Source of the DNA: Bradyrhizobium centrolobii
GTDB taxonomy: Bacteria; Pseudomonadota; Alphaproteobacteria; Rhizobiales; Xanthobacteraceae
NCBI RefSeq assembly: GCF_001641635.1
Contig: NZ_LUUB01000071.1
Coordinates: forward strand, 1-51,080
DNA length: 51,080 nucleotides
Direction of reading: 5' to 3'
Part shown: one piece after another, positions 50,154 through 51,080 of the stretch
How the letters are laid out: each line of letters begins with the position of its first letter
Numbering within the stretch: position 1 is the stretch's first letter
Made by a program: the position numbers and the translations under genes
The notes under the pieces: generated by a model
The model's input: the letters and a program-made list of their open reading frames with translations, nothing else
Database searches by the model: none
Told to the model about the DNA's origin: nothing

Positions 50154-51080
50154 AGACAAAGCGTTTTCAAGCGAAGTGGATGCCGGTTCGCGTGAGGAAA
50201 ACGCGTCAAAACGCAACGATGAGCCCAGCATCGTCGTCGCCAAGGAGAACAACGCGCTGGTGATCCATGCGCTCGACGAAGCCGCCGAGCGCCTCGGCCT
50301 GCACATCGGCCTGCCCCTGGCGAATGCGCGGGCGATGTGTCCGGACCTGAAGGTGTTCGACGCCGATGTCGTGGCCGATGCAAAAACGCTCAGCGACATC
50401 GCCGACTGGTGCGACCGCTTCACGCCGCTGGTGGCACTCGATCCGCCACATGGGCTGTTCCTCGACATCACCGGCTGCGCGCATCTGTTCGGCGGCGAAG
50501 CTGCGCTGTTGCAGACGCTCGTCCGTTCGCTTGCCCGCCAAGGCTTTGCCGTCAGCGCGGCGATTGCCTCGACCTCGGTCTGCGCGCGGACGCTGACGCG
50601 GCAGGCACCCAGCACCATCGTCGCCGATGGCGGAGAGGTGGAGGCGGTCAGCCGGCTTCCGGTCTCCGCGCTCGGCGCGGGCGAAGCCATCACCGTCGGC
50701 CTGCGCCGTGCGGGACTGAAAACCATCGGCGATGTCGCTTCGCGCGAGCCGCACGAGATCACGGCACGCTTCGGCGCCCGGTTCTCCACGCTGCTCGCGC
50801 ATGCGCTGGGGCAGGGCGATGCGCCGATCAGTCCGCGCAAGCCGCTGCCTGACTACATCGTGGAAAAACGTTTTGCCGAGCCGATCGCGACCGACACCAT
50901 GATCGCGATGACGCTGTCGCGGCTCGCCGATATGCTTGTTACCTCCATGGAGAAGCAGGGCAAGGGGGCGCGGCGGCTGGAAGCTGCCTTCTTCCGTACC
51001 GACGGCGTGGTGCGCGCGATCATGGTCGAGACCGGGCGGCCGGTGACGCGAAGCGTCGTCATCGACCGCCTGTTTCGCGA
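50053..51080 (+). CDS. imuB: ImuB, inactive Y-family polymerase, 3' end outside the window
   Basis: The frame is open from ATG 50053 to the last base, at least 342 codons. It starts with ILSLWLPRLPIDRIKRF and continues with the Y-family palm and finger region: VVAKENNALVIHALDEAAER, GLPLANARAMCPDL, TPLVALDPPHGLFLDITGCA, HLFGGEAALLQTLVRSLARQ, then a helix-hairpin-helix and little-finger part. The catalytic acidic residues of true polymerases are not in their usual contexts, as known for ImuB, which acts as the beta-clamp-binding hub for ImuA and DnaE2. About 45 residues after the start (KDKAFSSEVDAGSREENASK) form a charged linker. dnaE2 is expected downstream. Confidence 0.9.
   Translation, partial: MSACSVNRRRILSLWLPRLPIDRIKRFFNGGLGKDKAFSSEVDAGSREENASKRNDEPSIVVAKENNALVIHALDEAAERLGLHIGLPLANARAMCPDLKVFDADVVADAKTLSDIADWCDRFTPLVALDPPHGLFLDITGCAHLFGGEAALLQTLVRSLARQGFAVSAAIASTSVCARTLTRQAPSTIVADGGEVEAVSRLPVSALGAGEAITVGLRRAGLKTIGDVASREPHEITARFGARFSTLLAHALGQGDAPISPRKPLPDYIVEKRFAEPIATDTMIAMTLSRLADMLVTSMEKQGKGARRLEAAFFRTDGVVRAIMVETGRPVTRSVVIDRLFR

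Noticed and set aside
1..51080. CRISPR arrays, rRNA or complete tRNA genes
   Set aside because: No regularly spaced direct repeats and no full cloverleaf sequences were seen; only the tRNA 3' tail at 6161-6192 was found.

Overview
The window reads as chromosomal DNA of a Bradyrhizobium-like alphaproteobacterium (Nitrobacteraceae). I infer this from the high GC content, the complete hopanoid locus including the C-2 methylase hpnP, the GGAAC-N16-CGTT (EcfG-type) promoters, the GAAC-N7-GAAC LexA box and the Omp25-like porin. No database search was run, so family names rest on motifs and remembered family sequences.

Bases 1 to about 13,250 are an accessory, decayed region. It holds an IS3-family element (orfA/orfB with a slippery heptamer) sitting in the 3' end of a MaoC-type gene, a secreted beta-propeller protein, a tyrosine-recombinase remnant, a SAM methyltransferase, an OsmC-family protein and an IS5-family element. 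The 5' end and the 3' end of a group II intron lie about 6 kb apart. There is also a 3'-tRNA-like fragment, a porin, a 995-residue secreted BNR-repeat protein, a PhyH-type dioxygenase and an amidohydrolase remnant. Five copies or pieces of one degenerate dispersed repeat are scattered among these, two of them directly against the intron fragments.

From about 13,280 to 29,935 the DNA is ordinary and gene-dense. A chemoreceptor is followed by eutB, hpnP and eutC (the methylase gene lies inside the ethanolamine ammonia-lyase pair), an RND/MMPL exporter, a frameshifted methyltransferase and two small secreted proteins. Then comes the tightly overlapping operon hpnC-hpnD-hpnE-shc-hpnG, which takes farnesyl diphosphate through squalene and hopene to ribosylhopane. 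hpnH and ispH follow on the opposite strand. hpnN (hopanoid exporter) and hpnO (aminotransferase) complete the locus on the plus strand, with a secreted DUF2147 protein between them on the minus strand. EcfG-type promoter matches lie before hpnP and, without mismatch, before hpnN, linking hopanoid methylation and export to the general stress response.

The right part (37,360-51,080) holds a frameshifted secreted protein between two copies of a palindromic repeat, then a minus-strand group: metallophosphoesterase, cupredoxin, ECF sigma factor and anti-sigma factor. After it come a short LysR regulator divergent from an L-2-amino-thiazoline-4-carboxylate hydrolase-like gene, an alpha/beta hydrolase, a GMC oxidoreductase, an M20 amidohydrolase and a Pit phosphate transporter. 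The window ends with a DUF4130-UdgX fusion divergent from imuA-imuB, with a LexA box between them; imuB runs off the end.
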